60,384 nt of DNA. It comes from Natronobacillus azotifigens. GTDB taxonomy: Bacteria; Bacillota; Bacilli; Bacillales; Amphibacillaceae. The stretch spans positions 1 to 60,384 of the forward strand of contig NZ_JAPRAT010000024.1 in NCBI RefSeq assembly GCF_026805325.1, written 5' to 3'. Made by a program: the position numbers and the translations under genes. A model generated the notes under the pieces. That model saw nothing but the letters and a program-made list of their open reading frames with translations. It searched no databases and was not told the origin of the DNA. Numbering within the stretch: position 1 is the stretch's first letter; the number at the start of each line of letters is the position of its first letter. Of this stretch, positions 1 through 8,454 are shown one piece after another.

Positions 1-126
1 TCTAATTAACTCTCTCGTTCTCATCGCAATTTGACCGTGCAATACCTTGTATCGATATTTGGTTACCCAGATCACATGATACTTAATATCATACACTGCA
101 TGACTATTCTTTTTATATCCACCCAT
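1..126 (-). mobile_element. tnpA: IS200/IS605-type TnpA transposase, 5' end only
   Basis: The 42 codons present read MGGYKKNSHAVYDIKYHVIW and onward, the characteristic N-terminus of Y1 (HUH-type) single-strand transposases of IS200/IS605. The gene starts at the ATG complementary to 124-126, with an AGGTG-type ribosome binding site just upstream, and runs off the left edge. The HUH motif and catalytic Tyr therefore cannot be seen, and it is unknown whether the gene is intact or followed by tnpB. The left end of the element, with a small hairpin (ACCGTC/GACGGT, about 184-199), lies between tnpA and the next gene. Confidence 0.85.
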
Positions 127-183
127 ACTTTTTTCACCTCGTACCTTAAGTATGGACATCAAAAGATAAGGCTAAAAGCGGAT

Positions 184-199
184 ACCGTCTAAAGACGGT
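184..199 (-). repeat. IS200-type left-end hairpin
   Basis: ACCGTC-TAAA-GACGGT forms a perfect 6-bp stem upstream of tnpA. IS200/IS605 left ends carry such an imperfect or short palindrome, which TnpA binds as single-stranded DNA. The exact end of the element cannot be fixed without the empty site; it should lie near 200-215, immediately before or inside the start of the SEC-C gene. Confidence 0.5.
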
Positions 200-204
200 G
201 GAGT

Positions 205-1356
205 TTGACCACGCTTTTGGAAATTAAAGAAAAGCAAGAACAGAAATTATGGCGAAACCTATCTCCTTCTATGAGTTTTCATGCACTATTAGAGCAGTTA
301 ACAAAGGTAGAACTGGATTATATTCGAAGAGGTTTAGAAATTACGGGAGTCAGTTCGTTAAAAAAAGCTGATTTGATTGACGAACTTGTCGAAAGAATTC
401 CTAATCGAATCAATAAATTTATTGATGTTATTGATCAAGAGCGTTTGCAAATCATTGATATTCTTATGGAGTATGAGGGAATTATCGAAATGGAAGATCA
501 ACTACCTTTAAAGAAAATTGATACATTAAGAAGATACGGAGTTGTATTTCCAGGGATGATTAATGAAAAGAAGGTACTAATCATGCCACAAGAATTAATT
601 GATAGACTCAAAAATTATAACCGAAAAGATATCGAGTTAAAAGCAAAGCGGAATGAAGAATGGATTCGTCTAACACAAGGAATGCTTTATTATTATGGCG
701 TACTAAAAATAAACAACCTAGTAGAACGAGTCAAATCTATGACATCATTCGATTTTGATGCGGGTGATTTTTTTTCTGTCATTCACAGTGCAAGCAGCTA
801 TTATGAACATATTGCATGGGATCGTTCTTTCTTCATTGATACGCGTGTTTACGATGTTGATGGCTTGATCCATCAACAAAACAGTCGCAGTACCATTGAC
901 TATTATCCTTTCACCCGTAAACAGCTATTAGCGGCTGGAGTAGAGAATTACCTTGATATTACCGCCCCAATGATGCAATTAATCCGTTATATGAAAAATA
1001 CGTTCCATTTAAGTGAGCATGAAATAAATGAGCATATTGATAAATTAATTACGATAACGAATACTTCTGAAAAACCAACTAGTGGATTAAATTATTTGCA
1101 AACTCATCTTGCGTTTAATGATGTAGAGTCTTTCAAACAATTAGCCGAATTAGTAATGGCAGCACAAAATGGAACTAGACAGTGGCAATTAAAAGGATAT
1201 ATGCCGAGCGAAATTTCTCCATTATCCTCAAGAAGACCACCAAAACGTTCCACGAAAAATAACGTTGTACAACTAAATACAGCAAAAAAAGTCGGACGCA
1301 ATGCCCCATGCCCGTGTGGAAGTGGAAAAAAACACAAAAAGTGTTGCGGTAAATAA
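205..1356 (+). CDS. SEC-C motif protein with Rho-N/SAP-like N-terminal region
   Basis: The 383-residue product ends in a canonical SEC-C zinc-binding motif (GRNAPCPCGSGKKHKKCC), the same metal-binding tail found at the end of SecA. Residues about 30-70 (FHALLEQLTKVELDYIRRGL, then SLKKADLIDEL) resemble the SAP/Rho N-terminal helix-extension-helix found in other YecA/SEC-C proteins. The middle is helical with no recognised catalytic motif. The TTG at 205 is the first possible start, but it lies against the left end of the IS200 element, with GGTGGAG only one base away, so the original N-terminus may have been removed or re-created by the insertion. The molecular function is unknown. Confidence 0.75.
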   Translation: MTTLLEIKEKQEQKLWRNLSPSMSFHALLEQLTKVELDYIRRGLEITGVSSLKKADLIDELVERIPNRINKFIDVIDQERLQIIDILMEYEGIIEMEDQLPLKKIDTLRRYGVVFPGMINEKKVLIMPQELIDRLKNYNRKDIELKAKRNEEWIRLTQGMLYYYGVLKINNLVERVKSMTSFDFDAGDFFSVIHSASSYYEHIAWDRSFFIDTRVYDVDGLIHQQNSRSTIDYYPFTRKQLLAAGVENYLDITAPMMQLIRYMKNTFHLSEHEINEHIDKLITITNTSEKPTSGLNYLQTHLAFNDVESFKQLAELVMAAQNGTRQWQLKGYMPSEISPLSSRRPPKRSTKNNVVQLNTAKKVGRNAPCPCGSGKKHKKCCGK

Positions 1357-1493
1357 AGTGCCTGTCACCGCCCGGTTTTTGTCGAAAAGGATAGCTTACT
1401 TTAATTGAACAAACTTTTTTCATAGATTAACTACCTTTTCCTACGAAAATTTAGTAAAATGTAAGTTACTGTTGAAAAAAGGGGACAATACAA

Positions 1494-2297
1494 ATGTCAT
1501 ATAAAATGATTGTGTTAGATTTGGATGATACATTACTACGTGACGATCATTCTATTTCTGATCGTACCAAGCAAGCCCTTATGAAAGCACAAGAGCAGGG
1601 AGTTAAGGTAGTCCTTGCATCCGGACGTCCAACATTCGGAATGAATGCTGTGGCAGACGAACTCGCCTTAGCCGATCACGGGAGCTTTATTCTTTCTTTT
1701 AATGGAGGAAAAATCATAAACTTTCAATCAAAGGAAGAAATCTTTAGCAGTACCTTAGCTGCTAAAGCAGTAGAAAGAATTTATGAGCTTAGCCGAAGAG
1801 AAGGGGTTTATGTTCATACTTACATTGGCGATGATATTATCACCGAGAATGAAAATCCTTTTACAACGATTGAATCGGAAATTACAGGACTTCCAATCAA
1901 AGTGGTTACAAAATTTATGGATCACATAATAGAACAGCCCGTTAAAGTTTTAATGGTCGGTGAACCAGACAAAATGAAGCTTGTGGAAACAAAACTTCAA
2001 AAGGAATTAGCAGAAGAATTTAGTGTCATGCGCTCGAAGCCGTTTTTCCTTGAGTTCACAGAAAAAGGGGTTACAAAAGGAACAAGTTTAGACCACTTGA
2101 TTCAACTTTGTGGCATTAAACAGGAAGAGGTTATAGCAATCGGAGATAGCTACAACGACCAAGAAATGATTGAATTTGCTGGCCTTGGTGTTGCAATGGG
2201 GAATGCGCCAGAAGATATTAAAAAAATCGCTGACATCGTTACAGATTCAAACATGAATGACGGTGTGGCTAAAATAGTAGAAAAATACATCCTTTAA
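1494..2297 (+). CDS. Cof-type HAD-superfamily phosphatase
   Basis: A 267-residue hydrolase of the Cof/YkrA-like HAD IIB group. HAD motif I is DLDDT at residues 9-13 (nucleophile Asp9, acid/base Asp11), motif II is SGRP near residue 43, and motif IV is GDSYNDQEMI near residue 217. The large insert between motifs II and III is the C2 cap that sets substrate choice. Family members dephosphorylate sugar phosphates, pyridoxal phosphate or flavin precursors; the substrate here cannot be read from sequence. ATG at 1494 follows AAAAGGGGAC. It is monocistronic and ends at a strong hairpin terminator. Confidence 0.85.
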   Translation: MSYKMIVLDLDDTLLRDDHSISDRTKQALMKAQEQGVKVVLASGRPTFGMNAVADELALADHGSFILSFNGGKIINFQSKEEIFSSTLAAKAVERIYELSRREGVYVHTYIGDDIITENENPFTTIESEITGLPIKVVTKFMDHIIEQPVKVLMVGEPDKMKLVETKLQKELAEEFSVMRSKPFFLEFTEKGVTKGTSLDHLIQLCGIKQEEVIAIGDSYNDQEMIEFAGLGVAMGNAPEDIKKIADIVTDSNMNDGVAKIVEKYIL

Positions 2298-2314
2298 TGC
2301 TACACACGATGATT

Positions 2315-2348
2315 CAGGGGAAGAAATACCGTCCCCTGCATCTTTTTT
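2315..2348 (+). terminator. Rho-independent terminator of the HAD gene
   Basis: CAGGGGA and TCCCCTG form a 7-bp stem around a 10-base loop, followed by a T-rich run at 2341-2348, 18 bases after the HAD stop codon. Confidence 0.75.
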
Positions 2349-2426
2349 ATTTCCCACAAAAAACAAATCAATAATAACTAATGCATTAGAAGCTTACTTA
2401 GTTTTACACATGATAATTAATTTAAT

Positions 2427-2607
2427 GATAAAGTGAAACTTCAATCAGTGGGAGTTTTTAGGTATTCCCTACTGATTGTTGGTTCCAAAGGATCACCTAA
2501 AAGCCCTTGAAGCCTTGGGGGTGCTAGCCTCCCTTACTCCCAGGTAAACAACTTGATATTCTCAATTTTTTGAAGCAGGAGTCTTACGGACGGTTGCTCC
2601 GGATAAA
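2427..2607 (+). repeat. Structured repeat family R1, copy A
   Basis: First of the dispersed R1 copies. It begins GATAAAGTGAAACTTCAATC, has arm 1 as AATCAGTGGGA/TCCCTACTGATT (one G-T pair), a variable middle, and a degraded arm 2 (CTCCCAGGTAAACAAC ... TTTTTTGAAGCAGGAG). It closes with CTTACGGACGGTTGCTCCGG and ATAAA at 2603-2607. It has no coding capacity of its own. It lies between the HAD gene and the 14-residue-repeat protein. Confidence 0.85.
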
Positions 2608-2611
2608 GGAA

Positions 2612-2641
2612 AAAAGGATGCCATGAGGTGGCACCCTTTTA
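2612..2641 (-). terminator. Terminator-like hairpin downstream of the coiled-coil repeat gene
   Basis: AAAAGG-A-TGCC pairs with GGCA-C-CCTTTT across a short loop. It lies about 90 bases past the stop of the minus-strand gene at 2731, and a run of A (T on the minus strand) follows on that side, so it can end that transcript. Confidence 0.5.
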
Positions 2642-2730
2642 AAGGTTACTTGTATTAGTGGTATTTGTATGAAGATCCAGTATAGGAGGATAAATGTACT
2701 ATGGAGGAATTTCTATTGAAGTTATTTAGT

Positions 2731-3510
2731 TTATTCAGCCATTAAACCTTCCATCGAGCATTCTAACTGAAAAACTCTTTTATTTAACACTTCTGTTTTT
2801 CTATCTATATCTTCTGTTATTTTATCTGTAAACATTCCTATGTTCTCAATTATGTTAGATTGCATTTGTCTTTGATTTTCTTCTAAACGAGCTTGACCTT
2901 GTTTTAGTTGATCAATATCATTGTGAATACTGCCTATATCTCCATGAATGCCGCCCACTTCATTATGAATACTGCCTACATCTCCATGAATGCCGCCTAT
3001 TTCACTATGAATACTGCCCACATCTCCATGAATGCCGCCTATTTCATTGTGAATACTGCCTACATCTCCATGAATGCCGCTTATTTCACTATGAATACTG
3101 CCCACATCTCCATGAATGCCGCCTATTTCATTATGAATACTGCCTACATCTCCATGAATGCCGCCTATTTCATTATGAATACTGCCTACATCTCCATGAA
3201 TGCCATTTATTTCACTATGAATACTGCCTACATCTCCATGAATGCCATTTATTTCACTATGAATATTGCCTACATCTCCATGAATGCCGCCTATTTCACT
3301 ATGAATAGTTGTTACGTCTCCATGAATACCAGTCAAATCATCGTAAATAGTTTGGATTCCATTCTCCATGTTATTCATTCTGATCTCCATTTTGCCCATC
3401 TGACTTTCCATGTTATCCATTTTCTTGTTCATGTTTACAATCCCTATATTTAATAATTTGACCTCGTGTACAATTTCTTTTAACATTTTTTCCATTTTCT
3501 TCACCTCCAA
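2731..3510 (-). CDS. Coiled-coil protein with ten near-identical 14-residue repeats
   Basis: A 259-residue cytoplasmic protein with no signal peptide. Residues about 1-55 are a Met/Lys-rich helix (MEKMLKEIVHEVKLL). Then come ten consecutive copies of GIHGDVGSIHSEIG, and finally a charged helical tail (LEENQRQMQSNIIENIGMFT and onward). Hydrophobic residues are spaced 4-3-4-3 (I, V, I, I), so each repeat is exactly two coiled-coil heptads, but Gly-Gly at every repeat junction is unusual for a stable coil. The repeats are 42 bp and highly identical at DNA level, so copy number probably varies. ATG at 3510 follows TTGGAGGTGAAGAAA. The family is not recognised; it could be a structural or phage-tail-fibre-like protein. 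Confidence 0.75.
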   Translation of the reverse strand: MEVKKMEKMLKEIVHEVKLLNIGIVNMNKKMDNMESQMGKMEIRMNNMENGIQTIYDDLTGIHGDVTTIHSEIGGIHGDVGNIHSEINGIHGDVGSIHSEINGIHGDVGSIHNEIGGIHGDVGSIHNEIGGIHGDVGSIHSEISGIHGDVGSIHNEIGGIHGDVGSIHSEIGGIHGDVGSIHNEVGGIHGDIGSIHNDIDQLKQGQARLEENQRQMQSNIIENIGMFTDKITEDIDRKTEVLNKRVFQLECSMEGLMAE

Positions 3511-3521
3511 TCTTTTTATTA

Positions 3522-3551
3522 ATTATAGCATTTATCGATAAAATACGTCAC
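3522..3551 (-). promoter_or_regulatory. Extended -10 promoter for the repeat protein gene
   Basis: On the minus strand TGCTATAAT (TATAAT at 3522-3527) lies about 12 bases upstream of the gene start region, with a weak -35 GTGACG 18 bases further up. The extended TGn motif compensates for the poor -35. Between here and repeat copy B (3552-3809) the DNA is very AT-rich and shows no gene. Confidence 0.45.
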
Positions 3552-3809
3552 GATAATTTTCAATTTTCTTATACTTTTTTTGTTCATTCCTATTCTAAAA
3601 AACACATCGATTTTTTTGATAAGAAAACTATTTCTTTGGCTTTCATGTAGAGTAATTATATAATAACTTTTTTATAAAAAAATCCGAATTTCTAAAGTAT
3701 CAATACTTTGACCTTTATTTTCTCTGCTTATTAAAGTGGAAGTGCTGCATAAGCTTTGTACTGATAGAAAACAGCTATAAACACCCTAGTATAGCCAAAA
3801 TCTTAATAG

Positions 3810-3973
3810 AATAAAGTGAAACTTCAATCAGCGTGGGTTTTTAGTTATCCCCCACTGATTGTTAGCCCTAAAGGCCCTTGAACCATTCAGGGTGCTAGGC
3901 GTCCGCTACTCCCACTGAAACAACTTGGTATTCTTGTTGTTGTGAAATGGGAGTCTTACGGACGGTTGCTTCG
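3810..3973 (+). repeat. Structured repeat family R1, copy B
   Basis: Begins AATAAAGTGAAACTTCAATC. Arm 1 is interrupted by two mismatches (CAGCGTGGG opposite CCCCCACTG). The middle is 12 bases shorter than in full-length copies because one CTAAAGGATGAC unit is missing. Arm 2 reads CCCACTGAAACAAC ... GTTGTTGTGAAATGGG and the copy ends CTTACGGACGGTTGCTTCG. It abuts the terminator of the lipoprotein gene. Confidence 0.85.
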
Positions 3974-4022
3974 AAAAAAACAGTTAGTTGTTTTCGTTAG
4001 AAGAACAACTAACTGTTTTTTC
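3974..4022. terminator. Bidirectional terminator downstream of the lipoprotein gene
   Basis: AACAGTTAGTTGTT (3979-3992) pairs perfectly with AACAACTAACTGTT (4004-4017). Seven A on the left and a T run on the right allow termination in both directions. The gene it serves is the minus-strand lipoprotein ending at 4036. Confidence 0.85.
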
Positions 4023-4035
4023 AATCATAACTGTA

Positions 4036-4989
4036 TTATTCAATGATAAACTCTGCTGCCAAAGTCGCTTCAAGATCATTCATATTTTCTGCTCCTACAT
4101 TCTTGATTACACGGTACTCCCCCTCGTCCAATTCTGTTAAATCAACAGATTGATCATGCGTTCCACCAACACCTAAGTGAATTGCAATTTCAATAAACGC
4201 TAAATCAAGTGGTACAACACGCCAAGTACCTTCTATTCGTTTCTCTATCGAGTAATGCATACTCAAAAATAGTATAGTCGGCCCAAAATTTTCTAAGGTG
4301 AGCATAGCTTCTGAATCTTCTACATCGTAAACATCTTGATCTAAATACATCGATACATTCATTTCTTCTGCGGGTACGTAAATCAAAGAAAGCCTTGAAT
4401 CTTCAACCATCCCTTCATCGTCTAAAATTTCAACACGAAGAAGGTAATGAGCGTTCTCACCCTCTGGAAGCGTTCCTGAAAATACATTCTCCTCTTTTGT
4501 TATTTTTTCAAGATAGACAGTCTCATCAACGAAAAGTTCATCTTGTTCATAATCACCAACTAGTGATGTCAGTTGAACCCTAACCGAGCGATGAAATTCA
4601 ACTCCATCGGCTTCATGACCAATTATACGAACCGAGAATTCATCTCCTGGTTTAGCAGTTCCACTAGTTAGACCATACCCGAATTCCCCTTCTCCTTCAT
4701 GGATGAACCACTTCCCAGTAGGTGGGTTATCACCTGTTTTTTCTGCTAATCTTACACTACTGTCAAATAAACCCTCTGATGATAAATCAGTTAACATATC
4801 TTCAATCTCAATTTGCTCGCCTATTTGATTAGGTAATTCCCCTTCACCTAGTTCCCAATCGCTTTGGCTAGAAGAATTCGCACTATCACCATCACCACCA
4901 GTGTTTATGGTTTGTCCACACCCTACTAATACGAACAATACACTGATAAAACAAAATATCATTATTCTATATTTTCTTTTTCGGTCCAT
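4036..4989 (-). CDS. Ig-like domain lipoprotein
   Basis: A 317-residue exported lipoprotein. Residues 1-23 form a signal peptide (RKRKYR followed by a hydrophobic stretch) and the lipobox LVGC places the lipidated Cys at position 24. After a Gly/Ser/Asp-rich linker, residues about 75-195 look like a beta-sandwich (HEGEGEFGYGLTSGT). The C-terminal part (VSMYLDQDVYDVEDSEAMLT ... EGTWRVVPLD ... LTELDEGEYRVIKNVG) matches the bacterial Ig-like domain common in Bacillaceae lipoproteins. It is probably anchored on the outer face of the membrane; ligand and role are unknown. ATG at 4989 follows GAAGGAGTG. Confidence 0.8.
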   Translation of the reverse strand: MDRKRKYRIMIFCFISVLFVLVGCGQTINTGGDGDSANSSSQSDWELGEGELPNQIGEQIEIEDMLTDLSSEGLFDSSVRLAEKTGDNPPTGKWFIHEGEGEFGYGLTSGTAKPGDEFSVRIIGHEADGVEFHRSVRVQLTSLVGDYEQDELFVDETVYLEKITKEENVFSGTLPEGENAHYLLRVEILDDEGMVEDSRLSLIYVPAEEMNVSMYLDQDVYDVEDSEAMLTLENFGPTILFLSMHYSIEKRIEGTWRVVPLDLAFIEIAIHLGVGGTHDQSVDLTELDEGEYRVIKNVGAENMNDLEATLAAEFIIE

Positions 4990-5218
4990 TTAATAGCACT
5001 CCTTCATTATTCATATATAAAATTAGTCGTTTTTTAACTATTTTAGTTACATCATTAGTATTTATACACTGATTAACAAATCTAGAAGTGATTATTAACA
5101 GGGATCTTTATTTGTCTCCATCCTCTTTTTTTTTTGAAAGTTTAACTTGATGTAGTATGTTTGTACTTATTCATCACTACCCTGTTGAGCAGATAGTTAA
5201 CAGGTAATATTTCGCAAT

Positions 5219-5272
5219 AAAAAACACCTGTTTCTAACCATGCTCTTGAGAACAAGGTTGACAGGTGTTTTG
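5219..5272 (-). terminator. Terminator of the chemoreceptor gene
   Basis: AAAACACCTGT (5221-5231) pairs with ACAGGTGTTTT (5261-5271) just past the stop of the minus-strand receptor, with A-rich DNA (T on the transcript) beyond. Confidence 0.75.
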
Positions 5273-5286
5273 TATAATTGAAAAAG

Positions 5287-7365
5287 TTAAAATTTGAACT
5301 TAGCAATTACGGATTGTAGATTTTCTACCAAGTTTGATAATCCTATACTGGCATTTGCAATTTCACCAACAGTAGCTGTTTCTTCTTCCATAGATGCACT
5401 CACCTGTTGAGTAGAAGCTGAATTCTGTTCAGCAATACTAGACAGATTTAGTAATGTATCTACAATAGCTTCTTTCATCTTTTCTACTTCAGCACCAGAT
5501 AGTTGCAATTTGTCTACCACTTGATCAACTTCTTCCATTGCTAGATCAATGCTTTCAAATTTTTCTTTATTTTTCTTCACACTGATTACTTGTTCGTCCA
5601 GAATAGTTGATACTTTCCCCATGATATCAACCGCTGCATTAGAATTGTCGTACAGTTCACTGACGACATCATCAATCGTTTTGGTTGATGATGAGGATTG
5701 CTCAGCAAGTTTTCTGATTTCATCTGCAACAACTGAGAACCCTTTTCCGGCTTCACCTGCACGAGCTGCTTCAATCGCTGCATTTAAGGCAAGTAAATTC
5801 GTTTGATCAGCAATATCTGAAATTACTTTGCTCGCTTGGCTTATCTTTTTCGCACTCTCATTTGTTTGTAAAATACTTTCTTGAACTTGGTTTGTTCCTT
5901 TACTGCTTTGTTTCGTGATTTCTGATAGTGATTCTATCTCTTGCAAACCTTCTTCTACAACCTGGTTTACTCTTCTCGAAGCTTTGGTGACTTCTCTTAC
6001 GTATTCCTGATCTTTCACCACAATTTCACCAAGTTGAAGTGCTTTTTGAGAACCTGTTTCAGAGGTACTTGCTTGTTCGGTAGCACCATTGGCAATCTCC
6101 TCAATGGTACGAGCAACTTCTTCAGTATTGCTAGCTGACTGTTGAGCTGCAGCAGTCAACTCTTCTGATGATGCTGCCACCATCTCAGAAGAATTGGAAA
6201 CATGGTTGATCATATCACGTAAATTCTCAATAATCGTTTGTAACGCTTTTGATATGTCTCCTACTTCATCCTTCCGAGTTACCAATTTGCTTGGAATATC
6301 TTCACGAATATCTAAGTCGGCAATTACATTGGAACTTCCAACAATTTTTTTAATCGGTTTACTTATCGTTTTAGCTACAAAGAAGGCAGTGATTAAACCA
6401 ATGATTGAGGCAAATCCTAGAATGGAAAAGGCGATTGCTCTTATGACAATGATACTGCTTAGCGCCTCGTCTTCATCAATCTCCACAATCAATGCCGCAG
6501 ACGTATTCCCAATGTGAACAAATCCCGCGCTACCCAAAACAGAGTTATTTAGGTAATCATCATATATTTCTGCAAAAGAAAAATCGTTATCTTGATTTTC
6601 AATTGCTACTCCGATCTCTCTGATAGCTTTAGTGTCAATATGCTCATTCATCGCTGCATTTTCTGCATAGTCACCCAGCATTGTATTGGTTAATAATAAT
6701 CCATTCTGATCGACAATATATGCATCCGCACTTTCACCAATTTGACCAATCCCACTATGAACGATATGATCCATTTCCGTTTGATCAATCAAAATATTGA
6801 TCGTTCCAAACACTTGGTTCGAACCTGATCCACGATACACTGGAGTCGATAATACAATCGTATTATTATCGATGAATTCTGAATAAAACAATTCAGACCA
6901 AACTTGTTCACCATTTAAAGCTGTTTGAATATAATGTCGATCTGAAAAATTTTCTCCTTCGATTTCCTCTTTATATCTAGTAGCTACTACTGCTTCTCCG
7001 CTTGCATCCGTGAGATAAATATCTAATAATCGATATTCTATAACAGCCGTCGAGAGTATTTCTTCTATTTGAAGATAAAATTCTTCCCACTCTGAAGAGT
7101 TCTCTGAGAATTCTTCAAAAGCTTCTAATCCTTGATACATTTCTGGTATTTTACTTAAAACAATGCCATCGGCGTTTCGTCCTTGATAATAATCGTTAAT
7201 TTCATCTCTTTTTAATGATAAAAATAATGTATTTTTTGCTAAGGCATCTTCTGTCATTTGCTTTGCAACATAATCTTGCACAACTAAGCTCAAAATAAAA
7301 AGCGGAATGAACCCAGTTAATACAAACATAATAATAAGCTTATTATTCATTTTTACATTTTTCAT
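5287..7365 (-). CDS. Methyl-accepting chemotaxis protein with dCache-type sensor
   Basis: A 692-residue transmembrane chemoreceptor. Transmembrane helix 1 is at about 10-29. An extracellular sensor of about 260 residues follows, of the double-Cache kind ([32 protein letters not shown]). Transmembrane helix 2 is at about 305-330, then HAMP ([17 protein letters not shown]), and a long cytoplasmic signalling coil whose tip carries the conserved [20 protein letters not shown]. It should signal to CheA/CheW; the ligand is unknown. ATG at 7365 follows AAAGGAGA. It is transcribed alone from a sigma-A promoter through a c-di-GMP-I riboswitch, so its expression is tied to the motile/sessile second messenger. 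Confidence 0.93.
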   Translation of the reverse strand: MKNVKMNNKLIIMFVLTGFIPLFILSLVVQDYVAKQMTEDALAKNTLFLSLKRDEINDYYQGRNADGIVLSKIPEMYQGLEAFEEFSENSSEWEEFYLQIEEILSTAVIEYRLLDIYLTDASGEAVVATRYKEEIEGENFSDRHYIQTALNGEQVWSELFYSEFIDNNTIVLSTPVYRGSGSNQVFGTINILIDQTEMDHIVHSGIGQIGESADAYIVDQNGLLLTNTMLGDYAENAAMNEHIDTKAIREIGVAIENQDNDFSFAEIYDDYLNNSVLGSAGFVHIGNTSAALIVEIDEDEALSSIIVIRAIAFSILGFASIIGLITAFFVAKTISKPIKKIVGSSNVIADLDIREDIPSKLVTRKDEVGDISKALQTIIENLRDMINHVSNSSEMVAASSEELTAAAQQSASNTEEVARTIEEIANGATEQASTSETGSQKALQLGEIVVKDQEYVREVTKASRRVNQVVEEGLQEIESLSEITKQSSKGTNQVQESILQTNESAKKISQASKVISDIADQTNLLALNAAIEAARAGEAGKGFSVVADEIRKLAEQSSSSTKTIDDVVSELYDNSNAAVDIMGKVSTILDEQVISVKKNKEKFESIDLAMEEVDQVVDKLQLSGAEVEKMKEAIVDTLLNLSSIAEQNSASTQQVSASMEEETATVGEIANASIGLSNLVENLQSVIAKFKF

Positions 7366-7421
7366 TTTCTTATCTCCTTTTGTTCTGTGATGTTTTTCAT
7401 TGATTGTCTTGGAAATACATG

Positions 7422-7468
7422 CAAAAAAAATAAAAAAGGCTAGTTCTATACATACATAGAACTAGCCA
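7422..7468 (-). terminator. Expression-platform terminator between riboswitch and chemoreceptor
   Basis: On the minus strand GGCTAGTTCTAT pairs perfectly with ATAGAACTAGCC around a 6-base loop, followed by a long T-rich run (7422-7437). It sits between the c-di-GMP aptamer and the ribosome binding site, so the riboswitch most likely acts by transcription termination. No clear anti-terminator pairing was traced by eye. Confidence 0.8.
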
Positions 7469-7492
7469 AATAGCAAAGCTTATTGAAAAATT

Positions 7493-7583
7493 TGGTGATC
7501 CGGCGATCAATAGGAAATAACAGAATCCCTTAGACCCGTAACTTTGCGTCCTATTTTTTCAAATAGTTTGCCTTTTTCGTTTA
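7493..7583 (-). ncRNA. c-di-GMP-I (GEMM-I) riboswitch aptamer
   Basis: Read on the minus strand, the leader contains AAAAAGGCAAACTATTTGAA, then AATAGGACGCAAAG, then GGGTCTAAGG and finally GATCGCCGG. These are the conserved GEMM-I segments: GGCAAAC, the GAAA-loop hairpin (CTATTT-GAAA-AAATAG), GGACGCAAAG, the CUAA tetraloop-receptor side, and the GCCGG closing segment. A strong terminator follows and the gene downstream is a chemoreceptor, a typical target of this class in Bacilli and Clostridia. Whether ligand turns the gene on or off cannot be told from the sequence alone. Confidence 0.88.
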
Positions 7584-7632
7584 TTCATATTAAATTATCA
7601 AAGATCTCTTAATCATTCTTAATGTGTGATTA

Positions 7633-7661
7633 ATTATATGACATAAAAAGATCTTTTTCAA
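7633..7661 (-). promoter_or_regulatory. Sigma-A promoter of the riboswitch-chemoreceptor transcript
   Basis: TTGAAA (complement of 7656-7661), a 17-base spacer and TATAAT (complement of 7633-7638) lie about 50 bases upstream of the aptamer. From here to the next gene at 7959 the DNA is AT-rich; a possible TTGACA (7875-7880) with TATACT (7900-7905) could serve that gene. Confidence 0.7.
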
Positions 7662-7958
7662 CAATTTTCTGCAATTTTGGGTTTTTTATACATTAGTAAC
7701 CTTTTCGTTTATTAATAGGGAGTTCCTATTTTTCTTATTCACCTTTTCATAAGTAGCTGGTAATTACGGGGATTTTAGAAATAACTATACCAATGAATTT
7801 TCCACTTGTGTCAAAGCTTTTTTTCCTGGTGAATAACGTGCAAACAAGCTACTCTGTATCATTTAGTGGCTTTTTTGACATCCAATTTAAAAAACATGTT
7901 ATACTTAATCTATCTTAAAGAATTTTCAACTCTTACTAAGTAGAAAGGGTTTTTTTCT

Positions 7959-8372
7959 ATGCGAAATATGCTAAAAATAATGAAACCTTTAGATGTTGTT
8001 GTAATATTATTTTTAATCACAATCTCTTTTGTTCCTCTTACCGTTTTTTCAATGACTAACACCTATAATGAAGGTGATGATATTATTGCAGTTATTAGTC
8101 GAGATGGAGAAGTAATACATGAAGTGACTTTATCAGGTCATGAAGGAAATTCTGAATATAGAATCGAAGGCGATGGAGATCAGTACAACCTTGTCGAAAT
8201 TGAAGATGAACGAATTCGGATCCGACACGACAATACCCCTCATCAGGTAGGGGTTAATATGGGTTGGAAGAGCAGACCGGGCGAAACGATCGTTAGTTTA
8301 CCGCATAAATTACTCATTGAAATAAAATCCATTGGAAATAACACAGATGATGACGTCATTCTGTCGTATTAA
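7959..8372 (+). CDS. NusG domain II-like (NusG_II) membrane-anchored protein
   Basis: A 137-residue protein with one N-terminal transmembrane segment (about 11-33, VVVILFLITISFVPLTVFSM) and an extracytoplasmic beta-domain. The C-terminal stretch IRIRHDNTPHQVGVNMGWKS followed by RPGETIVSLPHKLLIEI fits the NusG_II family, in which a short beta-barrel follows a signal or anchor. In other Firmicutes this domain often sits beside FMN-linked or quinone-biosynthesis genes; nothing in this neighbourhood identifies its partner. Here it is monocistronic, with its own terminator. The start at 7959 follows AGAAAGGG. Confidence 0.75.
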   Translation: MRNMLKIMKPLDVVVILFLITISFVPLTVFSMTNTYNEGDDIIAVISRDGEVIHEVTLSGHEGNSEYRIEGDGDQYNLVEIEDERIRIRHDNTPHQVGVNMGWKSRPGETIVSLPHKLLIEIKSIGNNTDDDVILSY

Positions 8373-8387
8373 TACTTGTTTTCAAAT

Positions 8388-8437
8388 AAAAACACTTATT
8401 ACGGATTTCATGAATCCTTAGAATAAGTGTTTTTTTC
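8388..8437. terminator. Terminator between converging genes
   Basis: AAAAACACTTATT (8388-8400) pairs with AATAAGTGTTTTT (8422-8434) across a 21-base loop, with T runs on one side and A runs on the other. It separates the NusG_II gene from the converging ycgQ homologue. Confidence 0.75.
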
Positions 8438-8454
8438 TATTTAGAGGAGAGATT

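Noticed and set aside
2908..3453. Plus-strand open frame of 181 codons opposite the 14-residue-repeat protein
   Set aside because: It is open only because the 42-bp repeats repeat in every frame; it has no ribosome binding site and its product is an artefact-like Met/Asn/Ala/Tyr repeat.
3511..3809. Small gene between the repeat protein and R1 copy B
   Set aside because: No open frame with a ribosome binding site was found; the segment is simple AT-rich DNA.
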